From: an uncultured Lachnobacterium sp.
GTDB taxonomy: Bacteria; Bacillota; Clostridia; Lachnospirales; Lachnospiraceae
Direction: 5' to 3'
DNA length: 13,111 bases
NCBI GenBank assembly: GCA_900549895.1
Contig: URQG01000026.1
Span: 1 to 13,111, forward strand
The number at the start of each line of letters is the position of its first letter. Position 1 is the stretch's first letter. The notes beneath the pieces were generated by a model, which had not been told where the DNA came from, made no database searches, and worked only from the letters and a program-made list of their open reading frames with translations. Shown one piece after another: positions 1-6,659 of this stretch. Made by a program: the position numbers and the translations under genes.

Positions 1-233
1 GAAGTGCGCCGCGTAGGCAGACTAGAAATTTTGAGCACATCTGTGTCAGACGGACATCGAACAGCCCCGGTCGAAGCGTTGCTCGGACACAAAATTTGAG
101 GCATGCAGATTATTTTGCAAATTCAGCGATTCTGTCTAAAATCGTGTCCGCCTTAGGAGCCATCCCTTTGGGAGTACACTGCCGCATGACATTCGCAATC
201 GCTTATTCAATGAAGTTATAAAAGGAGGACAAC
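1..233. other. Upstream region without a convincing gene
   Basis: I see no recognisable gene here. On the - strand a short frame at 110-202 reads 30 residues between two stops and ends with KADTILDRIAEFAK. Its composition looks protein-like, so it may be the tail of a decayed gene, but I do not recognise the family. A + frame from 1 to 99 is open for 32 codons without a family match. Bases 26-32 can pair with 91-97, and 33-37 with 80-84, so 26-97 could fold into an interrupted hairpin. The CTGAGA and downstream core of a TPP riboswitch are not visible. Confidence 0.4.
115..142 (+). promoter_or_regulatory. Possible sigma-A promoter upstream of thiS
   Basis: TTGCAA at 115-120 and TAAAAT at 137-142 are separated by 16 bases, close to the vegetative consensus. 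Transcription would start near 149 and give a leader of about 85 bases before thiS. The match is modest and overlaps the possible gene remnant on the other strand, so it could be chance. The real thi promoter may lie before the window. Confidence 0.3.
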
Positions 234-434
234 ATGGTACATATCAATGGGAAAGACATCGACGTAGCGGGGCAGACACTGAAGGCATACCTGGATGCGA
301 GTGACTACGAGCCTGGTACATTCGTGGTAGAGTGCAACGAGGAGATCGTGCATAAGGAAGATTACGAGGGACATGTTTTAAAAGATGGAGACGTTGTAGA
401 AATCGTGCAGTTTATGGGCGGAGGCGCCTGTTAA
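234..434 (+). CDS. thiS: ThiS sulfur carrier protein
   Basis: This is the small ubiquitin-fold sulfur carrier of thiamine synthesis. In the known pathway its C-terminal glycine is adenylated, turned into a thiocarboxylate and used by ThiG as the sulfur donor for the thiazole ring. The protein has 66 residues, the usual ThiS size. It opens with VHINGKDIDV, has the DGDVVEIVQFMGGG ending typical of the family, and is followed by thiG. The start has a strong Shine-Dalgarno, AAAGGAGG at 221-228, five bases upstream. Oddity: the chain ends GGGAC, so two residues follow the glycines that should form the reactive terminus. They might be trimmed or might be a lineage variant. The adenylating partner ThiF is not in the window. 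Confidence 0.93.
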   Translation: MVHINGKDIDVAGQTLKAYLDASDYEPGTFVVECNEEIVHKEDYEGHVLKDGDVVEIVQFMGGGAC

Positions 435-489
435 CGAATAGAGAGAACACCTTAGCATAAGGCGCAGACAGAAAGAGAGGACAAAAGCA

Positions 490-1260
490 ATGGCAAAAGA
501 CACATTCACATTAGGCGGCAAAGAATTTTCTTCCCGCTTCATTTTAGGATCAGGAAAATACTCTATGGAACTGATCAAGGCAGCGGTAGAGAACGCAGGC
601 GCACAGATCATCACACTTGCAGTCAGAAGAACCAATACCAAGAAGAAAGAGAACATTCTTGACTTCATCCCGGATGGTGTAACCCTTCTTCCGAATACAT
701 CCGGTGCAAGAGATGCCAAGGAGGCGGTAAGAATCGCACGTATGGCAAGAGAACTCGGATGTGGTGATTTCGTGAAAGTTGAGATCATGAAAGACAGCAA
801 ATATCTGCTCCCGGATAATGTGGAGACGGTCAAAGCGACCGAGATGCTGGCAAACGAGGGATTCGTCGTACTTCCTTATATGTATCCGGATCTGTATACC
901 GCAAGAGATCTGGTCAATGCGGGTGCGGCAGCCGTCATGCCACTCGCTTCTCCAATCGGATCCAACAAGGGCCTTGCAACAAAAGAGTTTATCCAGATTC
1001 TGATCGATGAGATCGACCTTCCGGTTATCGTGGATGCCGGAATCGGACGTCCTTCGCAGGCGTGCGAGGCGATGGAGATGGGTGCAGCAGCCGTTATGGC
1101 CAATACAGCGATCGCCACAGCCGGTGATGTTCCGGCGATGGCAGGCGCATTTAAGGATGCAATCGAAGCCGGAAGAAGTGCATACCTTGCAGGACTCGGA
1201 CGTGTGCTTGAGCGTGGCGCAGCAGCATCAGATCCGCTGACCGGATTTTTAAGGGATTAG
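490..1260 (+). CDS. thiG: Thiazole synthase ThiG
   Basis: ThiG builds the thiazole phosphate of thiamine from 1-deoxyxylulose 5-phosphate, dehydroglycine and sulfur carried by ThiS. The 256-residue length is normal for this (beta/alpha)8-barrel enzyme. It starts with the family pattern of FTLGGKEF followed by SRFILGSGKY. Lys96, in FVKVEI, sits at the position of the lysine that forms the imine with the sugar in the Bacillus enzyme. VDAGIGRPSQA at about 181-191 and AVMANTAIA at about 201-209 are the phosphate-binding barrel loops. A Shine-Dalgarno (GAGAGG, near 475-480) precedes the ATG. It lies 55 bases after thiS and 12 before thiH, as in a single operon. I see no missing catalytic feature. 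Confidence 0.96.
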   Translation: MAKDTFTLGGKEFSSRFILGSGKYSMELIKAAVENAGAQIITLAVRRTNTKKKENILDFIPDGVTLLPNTSGARDAKEAVRIARMARELGCGDFVKVEIMKDSKYLLPDNVETVKATEMLANEGFVVLPYMYPDLYTARDLVNAGAAAVMPLASPIGSNKGLATKEFIQILIDEIDLPVIVDAGIGRPSQACEAMEMGAAAVMANTAIATAGDVPAMAGAFKDAIEAGRSAYLAGLGRVLERGAAASDPLTGFLRD

Positions 1261-1272
1261 AGGTGGACGACA

Positions 1273-2526
1273 ATGGCAGAAAATCAATTTTTTATCGATT
1301 CGGATAAATTGAGTGAGGCGGCTTTGGAACACAAACATAAACTGGAGACTGATCCGTCGAGCCGCACAAACCACATGGAATATATGGAGGGTATGGAGCA
1401 GATTGATTCCGATATTATGGACAAGGTGCTCGAGCAGATGAACTCCTACGATTACGAGAAATATACCGCCAAAGAGGTACAGACCGCTTTGGAGCACGAG
1501 ACCTGTACGGTGGAAGATTTTAAGGCACTTTTGTCACCGGCTGCTTTGCCGTTCCTGGAGCGGATGGCACAGCGCGCGAAGATCGAGACGAGCAAACATT
1601 TCGGAAACACGGTGTATTTGTTTACGCCGCTTTATATTGCAAACTACTGTGAGAATTACTGCGTTTACTGTGGATTCAACTGTTACAATGACATTCATAG
1701 AAAGAAGTTGAACTTCGAGGAAATTGAGCATGAGATGAAAGTTATCGCGGATTCCGGTATCGAGGAAATCCTGATGCTGACCGGCGAGAGCCGCGCGCAG
1801 AGTGATGTGAAATATATCGGTGAGGCATGTAAGCTGGCACAGAAATATTTCCGTAATGTCGGACTGGAGATCTATCCGGTCAACAGCGATGAGTACCGTT
1901 ATCTGCATGAGTGCGGCGCGGACTACGTTACCGTATTTCAGGAAACTTATGATTCGGATAAATACGAGACATTGCATCTGATGGGACACAAGCGTGTCTT
2001 CCCGTATCGTTTTGAGGCACAGGAGCGTGCGCTCATGGGTGGCATGCGAGGTGTCGGCTTCTCGGCACTGCTCGGCTTGTCTGATTTTCATAAGGATGCA
2101 CTGGCGTCGGCACTCCATGTGTACTATCTGCAGAGAAAATATCCGTATGCAGAGTATTCCCTGTCGTGTCCGAGACTTCGTCCGATCATCAATAACGACA
2201 AGATCAATCCGCTTGATGTGCATGAGAGACAGCTTTGCCAGATCCTGTGTGCATACCGCATTTTCCTGCCTTATGTAGGAATCACGGTATCCTCCAGGGA
2301 GCAGAAGCATTTCCGTGACGGTATTGTCAAGATCGCGGCAACGAAGGTGTCCGCGGGCGTATCCACGGGTATCGGTGATCACGAGAGCAAGTACACCGGA
2401 AAGGAGGAGGGCGATTCCGGCGACGAGCAGTTTGAGATCTCGGATGGACGAAGCTTCGATCAGATGTACGGCGACATGGAGCAGGAAGGCCTGCAGCCGG
2501 TGCTCAACGATTATGTCTATGTATAA
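1273..2526 (+). CDS. thiH: Radical SAM tyrosine lyase ThiH (2-iminoacetate synthase)
   Basis: ThiH splits tyrosine into dehydroglycine (2-iminoacetate) and p-cresol using a 4Fe-4S cluster and S-adenosylmethionine, and feeds ThiG. The oxygen-sensitive ThiH route suits an anaerobe; aerobic Bacillus uses ThiO. The cluster motif CxxxCxxC is Cys126, Cys130 and Cys133, after the family block GNTVYLFTPLYIANYC. The C-terminus (QFEISDGRSFDQM, then GLQPV near the end) is the normal ThiH tail. At 417 residues it is longer than the E. coli protein (about 377), mainly through roughly 40 extra N-terminal residues. The ATG at 1273 is preceded by GAGGTGG; an internal Met35 at 1375 has no comparable site, so I keep the long form. 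HydG is a related alternative, but the thi context argues against it. Confidence 0.95.
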   Translation: MAENQFFIDSDKLSEAALEHKHKLETDPSSRTNHMEYMEGMEQIDSDIMDKVLEQMNSYDYEKYTAKEVQTALEHETCTVEDFKALLSPAALPFLERMAQRAKIETSKHFGNTVYLFTPLYIANYCENYCVYCGFNCYNDIHRKKLNFEEIEHEMKVIADSGIEEILMLTGESRAQSDVKYIGEACKLAQKYFRNVGLEIYPVNSDEYRYLHECGADYVTVFQETYDSDKYETLHLMGHKRVFPYRFEAQERALMGGMRGVGFSALLGLSDFHKDALASALHVYYLQRKYPYAEYSLSCPRLRPIINNDKINPLDVHERQLCQILCAYRIFLPYVGITVSSREQKHFRDGIVKIAATKVSAGVSTGIGDHESKYTGKEEGDSGDEQFEISDGRSFDQMYGDMEQEGLQPVLNDYVYV

Positions 2527-3076
2527 AAAGATTTGTGTGACGAACCGGGCGCTTGCGGCGCATCCGTTTGAGGAGCAGATCGCGCGCGTGCTTGATGTAA
2601 AGCCGGACATGCTGATCCTGCGCGAGAAGGATTTGAGCGAGTCGGAATATGAGAAGCTGGCGGCACCCATTAAAACATTGTGCGAGAATACACAAACGCA
2701 GCTTATCCTGCATAGTTATCCGGGTGTTGCAAGAAATCTTGGCATATCAGCAATCCATATGCCGCTCGCAAAATTCGTTGCGCTGAGCGAGGAAGAAAAG
2801 GCACAGTTTACGGTAAAAGGCGTATCGGTGCATTCGGTGGAGGATGCCATTCTCGCCGAGCGTGCGGGCGCAACGTATGTGACGGCAGGTCATATCTATG
2901 CAACGGACTGCAAGAAAGGACTGCCTGGCAGGGGACTTGATTTCCTTAAGAAGGTCTGTGCAGCGGTGCAGATTCCGGTCTATGCGATCGGCGGAATCAA
3001 TGAGATGAACGCGGATGCCTGCATCGAGACAGGCGCGGACGGCGTGTGCATGATGTCCGGATATATGAGAATTTAA
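2519..3076 (+). CDS. tenI: TenI-like thiazole tautomerase
   Basis: This belongs to the ThiE/TenI barrel family, but its motifs match TenI, which aromatises the ThiG product to thiazole carboxylate phosphate rather than joining thiazole and pyrimidine. TenI-like signs are SVHSVEDAILAE at about 103-114, then GHIYATDCKKGLPGRG at about 124-139, where His125 aligns with the catalytic histidine of Bacillus TenI. The IND and HLGQ blocks expected in ThiE read LHS and HMPL here. At 185 residues it is shorter than TenI (about 205) and lacks the last helix after MSG. The chosen ATG at 2519 overlaps the thiH stop, implying translational coupling; an ATG at 2513 would add two residues. No strong Shine-Dalgarno is close. 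Automated annotation may call it thiE. Confidence 0.82.
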   Translation: MYKKICVTNRALAAHPFEEQIARVLDVKPDMLILREKDLSESEYEKLAAPIKTLCENTQTQLILHSYPGVARNLGISAIHMPLAKFVALSEEEKAQFTVKGVSVHSVEDAILAERAGATYVTAGHIYATDCKKGLPGRGLDFLKKVCAAVQIPVYAIGGINEMNADACIETGADGVCMMSGYMRI

Positions 3077-3109
3077 AAAGATAAAAGTGCAGCGTACATG
3101 AATTCCATC

Positions 3110-3138
3110 TTGACAAATAAACACCACGCAAGTATCAT
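3110..3138 (+). promoter_or_regulatory. Sigma-A promoter for the valS T-box transcript
   Basis: A perfect TTGACA at 3110-3115 is followed 17 bases later by TATCAT at 3133-3138, one mismatch from consensus. Transcription would begin near 3145, just upstream of the T-box stem I. This is the strongest vegetative promoter in the window and separates valS from the thi genes. I see no clear terminator between tenI and this point. Confidence 0.8.
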
Positions 3139-3163
3139 GATAAAAGATAGTCAAAAGTGATGA

Positions 3164-3404
3164 CAAAGAGGAGTACGCACCGGGCGGCTGATAGAGAAGG
3201 ACATTCATCGGCTGGAAGATGTCCGCGGAACGTGGTGTGGAAGGTAGCTTTGGAACTGAGATGCTGAAGGATACACTGTGTAGGCATTTTCGATTCGTCC
3301 CCGTTATCGGACTTGAGGTGTTCAAGGAAATTCTATGGAACACGAACGAAGGTGGTACCGCGATCATTCGCCCTTCCTGTCTTGTGGCAGGAGGGGCGCT
3401 TTTT
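3164..3404 (+). promoter_or_regulatory. T-box leader, valine type, controlling valS
   Basis: This leader senses uncharged tRNA-Val and allows read-through into valS when valine charging is low. Stem I closes by CAAAG 3164-3168 with CTTTG 3248-3252. An AGTA motif at 3172-3175 faces the specifier region, where GTA at 3244-3246 is a valine codon followed by a purine. GCACC 3177-3181 pairs with GGTGT 3234-3238, and GGACAT 3199-3204 with ATGTCC 3219-3224. GTGTTC 3318-3323 pairs with GAACAC 3338-3343. The T-box core at 3349-3362 forms the antiterminator: GAAGG 3348-3352 with CCTTC 3372-3376, and GCG 3360-3362 with CGC 3369-3371. This leaves a seven-base bulge that starts TGGT, complementary to an ACCA tRNA end. 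Folds were worked out by eye. Confidence 0.95.
3369..3404 (+). terminator. T-box regulated intrinsic terminator
   Basis: An 11-base-pair stem, 3369-3379 with 3388-3398 (one G-U pair), has an eight-base loop and is followed by a T run at 3400-3404. Its 5' arm contains the CGC and CCTTC used by the antiterminator, so the two folds exclude each other, as expected for a T-box switch. Confidence 0.93.
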
Positions 3405-3421
3405 AGTGCAACAAGGAAACT

Positions 3422-3587
3422 ATTCGCAAAGAACCCGTAAGCATAAGGAAAATGATGATTCATGCTTGCATGGAAGAAGCATTTTTCTTATGCGTAAGGG
3501 GACTCGAATAGAGTCTCCGCTTCATATATGAGCAAAATTAGTAGCGAAGCTACGAGAAAGCACGAGATATCGTGCGGTTTTGCGAAT
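3422..3587 (+). other. Unassigned multi-hairpin element in the valS leader
   Basis: Between the T-box terminator and the valS start lie 231 bases without a credible gene. Most of it is one symmetric structure. ATTCGCAAA at 3422-3430 is the exact reverse complement of TTTGCGAAT at 3579-3587, and ACC 3433-3435 can extend the pairing with GGT 3576-3578. Inside are four hairpins: 3441-3454 with 3480-3493 (14 pairs, one wobble), 3498-3505 with 3511-3518 (8 pairs, one wobble), 3541-3545 with 3549-3553 (GAA loop), and 3560-3565 with 3570-3575 (GATA loop). It could be a structured RNA or a small repeat element. Its role is unknown. Confidence 0.6.
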
Positions 3588-3635
3588 TATATGGAAGGGT
3601 TCTTGAAGATTTATCAAAAAAGAAAGGAAGAAATC

Positions 3636-6284
3636 ATGAGCAAAGAATTGAGTAAGACTTATGATCCGAAAGACATTGAGGATCGTCTCTATAAGAAGTG
3701 GGAGGACAATGGCTATTTTCATGCAGAAGTAGACCGCAGCAAGAAGCCGTTTACCATTGTTATGCCACCACCAAATATCACAGGACAGCTCCACATGGGA
3801 CACGCTTTGGACAATACCATGCAGGATATTCTGATCCGTTACAAGCGTATGCAGGGTTATAATGCACTGTGGCAGCCGGGAACCGACCATGCGTCCATCG
3901 CGACCGAGGTTAAGGTGATCCAGGCACTCAAGGAGCAGGGCATCAACAAGGCAGACCTCACTCGTGAGGAGTTTTTAGAGAAGTGCTGGGACTGGAGAAA
4001 AGAGTACGGCGGACGTATCGTAAAGCAGCTTCGTAAGCTTGGTTCTTCCGCTGACTGGCAGCGAGAGCGTTTCACAATGGATGAGGGATGTTCTCACGCT
4101 GTACAGGAAGTATTTACCAAATTATATGATAAAGGATGGATCTACAAGGGCTCCCGTATCGTCAACTGGTGTCCGGTATGTAAGACATCCATCTCCGATG
4201 CCGAGGTTGAGCATGAGGAGCAGAACGGCTTTTTCTGGCATATCAATTATCCGGTAGTCGGCGAAGAGGGACGATTCGTTGAGATCGCGACCACACGTCC
4301 GGAGACATTATTCGGAGATACCGCTGTGGCAGTAAACCCGGATGATGAGCGTTATCAGGACATCATCGGAAAGACATTAAAGCTTCCGATGACCGACCGT
4401 GAGATTCCGGTTATCGCAGATGCATATGTCGATAAGGAGTTCGGAACCGGATGTGTTAAGATTACACCGGCACATGACCCGAACGATTTTGAGGTTGGAA
4501 AACGCCATAACTTAGAGGAGATCGTTGTCATCAACGATGATGCGACCATGAACGAGAAAGCCGGAAAGTATGCCGGAATGGACCGTTATGAGTGTCGTAA
4601 GGCGTTGGTTGAAGATCTTAAGAAGGAAGGACTTCTTGTGAAGGTCGTTCCACATTCCCACAACGTTGGTGTGCATGACAGATGCCACACAACGGTTGAG
4701 CCGATGATCAAGCAGCAGTGGTTCGTTAAGATGGACGAGATGATCAAGCCTGCAGTAGAAGGCGTTAAGAATGGTGAGATCAAGCTCCTTCCTGCAAGAA
4801 TGGATAAGACATATTTCAACTGGACCGACAACATCCGTGACTGGTGTATCAGCCGCCAGCTTTGGTGGGGACACCGCATCCCGGCATGGTATTGTGATGA
4901 CTGTGGCGAGATGGTCGTTTCGATTGATAAACCGGGTAAGTGTCCGAAGTGCGGCAAGGATCACTGGACACAGGATCCGGATACACTCGATACCTGGTTC
5001 TCATCTGCATTGTGGCCGTTTTCAACACTCGGATGGCCGGAGAAAACAGAGGATCTTGATTACTTCTATCCGAACGATGTGCTCGTGATCGGTTACGATA
5101 TCATCTTCTTCTGGGTAATCCGTATGATCTTCTCCGGATATGAGCAGATGGGCAAGGCACCGTTCCACACGGTTCTCTTCCACGGACTTGTAAGAGATTC
5201 GCAGGGACGTAAGATGAGTAAATCACTCGGCAACGGTATCGATCCGCTCGAGGTTATCGATAAGTACGGTGCAGACGCACTTCGTCTGACACTGATCACC
5301 GGTAACGCACCGGGTAACGATATGCGTTTCTACTGGGAGCGTGTGGAGGCTTCCCGTAACTTTGCAAACAAAGTATGGAATGCTTCGCGTTTTATCATGA
5401 TGAATTTAGAGGGCACCGAGATTACCGAGCCTTCTTTGGATGAGCTTCATCCGGCTGATAAGTGGATTCTGTCAAAGGTCAATACACTTGCCAAGGATGC
5501 AACCGAGAACATGGACAAATTCGAGCTTGGTATCGCAGTACAGAAGGTTTACGATTTCATCTGGGATGAATTTTGTGACTGGTACATCGAGATCGCCAAG
5601 GTTCGTACCTATAAGAAGGACGAGGATCCGAAGTCTGCCAACGCAGCACTGTGGACACTTCGTACCGTATTGATCAACGCATTAAAGCTGTTGCATCCGT
5701 ATATGCCGTTTATCACAGAGGAAATCTTCTGCACGATCCAGTCCGAAGAGGAGACGATCATGCTTTCTCAGTGGCCGGAATACAAGGATGAGTGGAACTT
5801 CCCAGCAGATGAGGCAGCTATCGAGCACTGCAAGGATCTGGTAAAAGGCATTCGTAATGTGCGTACAGAGATGGATGTTCCGCCATCACGTAAGGCAAAG
5901 CTTTACATCACATCCGAGGATGCTGCACTTCGTGCAACATTCGAGGAGAATAAGGAAGTCTATGTAAACCTTGCTTCTGCAAGTGAGATTCATGTACAGG
6001 CAGACAAGAACGGAATTGGTGAGGATGCCGTATCGGTGGTTATTCCTGGCGCGGTTATCTATCTTCCGCTTGAGGATCTTGTTGATTTCGAGAAGGAGAA
6101 GGAGCGTCTGAACAAGGAGAAGGATCGCCTGACCAAGGAACTTGCCCGCTCCAAGGGAATGCTCTCTAACGAGAAATTCTTAAACAATGCAAAACCGGAA
6201 AAGGTTGCAGAAGAGAAAGAGAAGCTTGCAAAGTACGAGCAGATGATGGCACAGGTTGAGGAACGCCTGGCACAGATGAAGTAA
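3636..6284 (+). CDS. valS: Valyl-tRNA synthetase
   Basis: This cytoplasmic class I synthetase charges tRNA-Val and edits mischarged threonine. The 882-residue length matches Bacillus ValRS (about 880). The ATP-binding HIGH motif appears as HMGH at 53-56 after PPPNITGQL, and KMSKS is at 526-530. The CP1 editing domain includes TTRPETLFGD at about 219-228. The anticodon-binding helical region follows (about 610-760), and the Lys/Glu-rich coiled-coil tRNA arm covers roughly 815-882. I place the start at the ATG at 3636, which has AGAAAGGAAG just upstream and matches family N-termini. The frame stays open back to an ATG at 3528, but that would translate hairpins and add 36 unrelated residues. It is expressed behind the T-box leader and followed by a terminator. 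Confidence 0.97.
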   Translation: MSKELSKTYDPKDIEDRLYKKWEDNGYFHAEVDRSKKPFTIVMPPPNITGQLHMGHALDNTMQDILIRYKRMQGYNALWQPGTDHASIATEVKVIQALKEQGINKADLTREEFLEKCWDWRKEYGGRIVKQLRKLGSSADWQRERFTMDEGCSHAVQEVFTKLYDKGWIYKGSRIVNWCPVCKTSISDAEVEHEEQNGFFWHINYPVVGEEGRFVEIATTRPETLFGDTAVAVNPDDERYQDIIGKTLKLPMTDREIPVIADAYVDKEFGTGCVKITPAHDPNDFEVGKRHNLEEIVVINDDATMNEKAGKYAGMDRYECRKALVEDLKKEGLLVKVVPHSHNVGVHDRCHTTVEPMIKQQWFVKMDEMIKPAVEGVKNGEIKLLPARMDKTYFNWTDNIRDWCISRQLWWGHRIPAWYCDDCGEMVVSIDKPGKCPKCGKDHWTQDPDTLDTWFSSALWPFSTLGWPEKTEDLDYFYPNDVLVIGYDIIFFWVIRMIFSGYEQMGKAPFHTVLFHGLVRDSQGRKMSKSLGNGIDPLEVIDKYGADALRLTLITGNAPGNDMRFYWERVEASRNFANKVWNASRFIMMNLEGTEITEPSLDELHPADKWILSKVNTLAKDATENMDKFELGIAVQKVYDFIWDEFCDWYIEIAKVRTYKKDEDPKSANAALWTLRTVLINALKLLHPYMPFITEEIFCTIQSEEETIMLSQWPEYKDEWNFPADEAAIEHCKDLVKGIRNVRTEMDVPPSRKAKLYITSEDAALRATFEENKEVYVNLASASEIHVQADKNGIGEDAVSVVIPGAVIYLPLEDLVDFEKEKERLNKEKDRLTKELARSKGMLSNEKFLNNAKPEKVAEEKEKLAKYEQMMAQVEERLAQMK

Positions 6285-6306
6285 GAGATTCATATTGTAA
6301 AGTCAG

Positions 6307-6342
6307 CAATCGCGGTACATGGTTCATGTATCGCGATTGTTT
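6307..6342 (+). terminator. Intrinsic terminator after valS
   Basis: CAATCGCGGTACATG at 6307-6321 pairs with 6325-6339 over 15 bases (one wobble), with a GTT loop and a short T stretch (6340-6342). The stem is strong but the T run is short, so efficiency is uncertain. Its position just after valS supports the call. Confidence 0.75.
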
Positions 6343-6411
6343 AACCTGTCCTGTTTGTCGGATGGACGCGATTTGTGCGATAAATTTTTAGAAAAGTTTA
6401 TAGAAAATCGC

Positions 6412-6439
6412 TTGCAAACCCAAGGCGCTATATTATAAT
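6412..6439 (+). promoter_or_regulatory. Sigma-A promoter for the small protein and TPR gene
   Basis: TTGCAA at 6412-6417 and a perfect TATAAT at 6434-6439 are 16 bases apart, in an AT-rich stretch after the valS terminator. Transcription would start near 6446, about 43 bases before the 47-codon gene. Confidence 0.72.
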
Positions 6440-6488
6440 AAATAAAGTAGTCAAATGGGATAAGGTTCAGAAATCCGGGAGAAAGAAA

Positions 6489-6632
6489 ATGATTAATTTT
6501 GAAAAAGAACTAAAAAACTTTGAACCAAGCCTCGAAGTGGAAGAAGCAGAGTCTGCAATCTACAATCATGATATGACGGATGTTACCGATATTATCGCTG
6601 AGATTCTGCGTGACGTGAAGGCAGGCCGCTAG
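6489..6632 (+). CDS. Small acidic protein of 47 residues, unknown function
   Basis: This short gene begins with MINFEKELKNFEPSLEVEEA and ends in LRDVKAGR. It is rich in Glu and Asp, has no signal peptide or membrane segment, and looks helical throughout. A Shine-Dalgarno-like GGGAGA at 6477-6482 lies six bases before the ATG, and a good promoter lies just upstream. The stop is 27 bases before the next gene, so the two are probably co-transcribed. I do not recognise a functional family and assign no role. Support comes from the promoter, ribosome site, clean frame and spacing rather than from homology. A partner or regulator of the downstream TPR membrane protein is possible but unproven. Confidence 0.75.
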   Translation: MINFEKELKNFEPSLEVEEAESAIYNHDMTDVTDIIAEILRDVKAGR

Positions 6633-6659
6633 GCTTTGACATATAGATGAGAGGTTTGT

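Noticed and set aside
1..233. TPP riboswitch upstream of thiS
   Set aside because: Neither the CTGAGA nor the downstream GATAATGCCAGCGTAGG-like core could be found in these bases. It may lie outside the window or be absent.
2315..2518. Long start for the TenI-like gene at 2315
   Set aside because: The extra 68 codons overlap the thiH coding sequence and are Arg/Ser-rich shadow translation. The family similarity starts at MYKKICVTN, at 2519.
1534..2670. Long open frame of 378 residues on the - strand
   Set aside because: It lies antisense to thiH and tenI, its composition is not protein-like and it matches no family; thiH is clearly real.
3528..3635. In-frame extension of valS back to an ATG at 3528
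   Set aside because: It would translate the hairpin element, has no ribosome site, and adds residues unlike ValRS. The ATG at 3636 has a good site and fits the family length.
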